From positions 1,488,001-1,552,000 of the forward strand of contig CAVVZJ010000001.1 in NCBI GenBank assembly GCA_963752755.1: DNA of 64,000 bases, written 5' to 3'. Below, piece by piece: positions 63,393 to 64,000 of this stretch (position 1 is its first letter; every line of letters starts with the position of its first letter). The stretch comes from CAVVZJ01 sp963752755 (GTDB lineage Bacteria; Planctomycetota; Planctomycetia; Isosphaerales; Isosphaeraceae). A program made the position numbers and the translations under genes. Below the pieces are notes generated by a model. The model was not told where the DNA came from, searched no databases, and worked only from the letters and a program-made list of their open reading frames with translations.

Positions 63393-64000
63393 ATGTACCA
63401 ATCCGTCATGCTCAACAAAGCCATTTCCGCAGAGGCCACCGACGAGGCCCTGATCGACGCCGCCAAGACCCTCAACGAGGCGGTCCGGGGCCACCTGCGA
63501 CGGTCCGTCGAAGACTTCTGGAGGATGGGCGAGGCCCTCTCCCACGTCTTCCGGCGGCGGCATCTCCAGGGTCGCTGGGCCGACATCCTGGCCGAGATCG
63601 GGATCTCGACGACCACCGACAACCACGCCCGTCGGCTGTACCAATCCACGACCCTGGACGGCCTCGCCGAGTACAAGAACAAGACGGCGGCCCTGCGTGC
63701 CCTCGGCATCCTCTCCACCCCGTCGCCGAAGACCTCGCCGGGCAGCACGCCGGGCGGCGAGGTGTGGGGTGAGCCCGAGTTGGCCCTCGACCACTCGGTC
63801 AAGCTCCTGGGATCGGCGGCCAGGACCAAGACCACCAAGGTCGCCGACGACGAGGCCGACAACGACATCGAGGAGGGCGACGAGCGCAACACGCCAACCG
63901 CAGCGCACCGGCCCACCACGGCCCCAGCCCCGGACGACTCGCTCGAAGTCCTAACGAAGCTCGCCGCCCGCCTGGAGTTCCTGGTGTCCGACGGGATCGC
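63393..64000 (+). CDS. DUF3102-like protein, 3' end outside window
   Basis: The frame is open from ATG 63393 to the last base (202 codons and continuing). The N-terminus 'MYQSVMLNKAISAEATDEAL' is followed by a helical part 'LNEAVRGHLRRSVEDFWRMGEALSHVF' and 'GRWADILAEIGISTTTDNHARRLYQST'. This pattern (G-E-A-L ... W..I..E.GIS ... A.R.Y) resembles DUF3102 and other plasmid- or phage-borne DNA-associated proteins. A charged linker rich in D/E/T follows. AGGAA lies 9 bases upstream. The role is not known; the window cuts it. Confidence 0.6.
   Translation, partial: MYQSVMLNKAISAEATDEALIDAAKTLNEAVRGHLRRSVEDFWRMGEALSHVFRRRHLQGRWADILAEIGISTTTDNHARRLYQSTTLDGLAEYKNKTAALRALGILSTPSPKTSPGSTPGGEVWGEPELALDHSVKLLGSAARTKTTKVADDEADNDIEEGDERNTPTAAHRPTTAPAPDDSLEVLTKLAARLEFLVSDGI

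Noticed and set aside
63393..64000. Reverse-strand frames at the window end
   Set aside because: They are the antisense of the forward gene that runs off the window, which has a ribosome binding site and protein-like composition.

Overview
The window is a chromosomal segment of a GC-rich planctomycete, most likely from the Isosphaeraceae side of the phylum. The signs are a TIGR03009-type protein, a DUF1559 prepilin-like protein with an H-X9-DG motif, a Ser/Thr kinase with a C-terminal membrane anchor, an FHA protein with an acidic tail, and an NfeD/FloA/small-protein module. Genes lie on both strands in short runs, and many convergent pairs are separated by long hairpin terminators. LPS-type functions (a Kdo-hydroxylase-like protein and an LpxH-like phosphoesterase) fit a diderm envelope.

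Layout. 1-7.3 kb: tail of a TIGR03009 protein, two NfeD proteins, FloA and a small membrane-anchored protein, then a secreted thioredoxin with three YHS-like modules. 7.8-13.7 kb: a giant TPR protein, a secreted cyclophilin and a ferredoxin. 13.8-18.5 kb: DUF1559 protein, LeuB-like dehydrogenase, membrane-anchored kinase, small conserved proteins. 18.5-24.9 kb: YfhO-like membrane protein, a secreted glycosidase-like barrel, and a divergent secreted esterase. 24.9-30.2 kb: RlmI methyltransferase and a response regulator, a sigma factor, a lipoprotein, an aminotransferase. 30.5-38.9 kb: FabF, an APC permease, a Kdo-hydroxylase-like protein, GalT and a GH57 enzyme. 39.5-43.6 kb: a nucleoside salvage operon transcribed upp-deoA-nupC-pnp. 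43.9-51.6 kb: MBL hydrolase, LpxH-like protein, AGCS symporter, a GT39-type transferase, FabI, a MutT-like Nudix protein and a small membrane protein. 51.7-55.0 kb: tig-clpP-clpP proteostasis operon and a tRNA-Gly(GCC). 55.3-58.4 kb: FHA protein, an XRE/S24-like regulator without the usual catalytic residues, and a DUF389 membrane protein. 58.5-64 kb: nested IS elements, a MITE-like element, an IS701 remnant, and the start of an accessory region (a two-TM protein overlapping a truncated ORF, and an incomplete DUF3102-like gene).

Quality caveat. About a dozen housekeeping genes (nfeD, DUF1559, leuB, rlmI, aminotransferase, GH57, nupC, one clpP, tig, FHA, DUF389) carry one to six single-base frame breaks while every conserved motif survives in one frame or another. 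This pattern fits indel errors in the assembly better than gene decay, so these genes are annotated as whole loci with their breaks noted.

No CRISPR array, rRNA, prophage or recognisable defence island was found. The most unusual non-coding signal is a pair of homologous intergenic elements at about 31.97-32.16 kb (+) and 50.17-50.36 kb (-). Each has a TATAAT box 92-93 bases upstream of a near-identical 23-base block.
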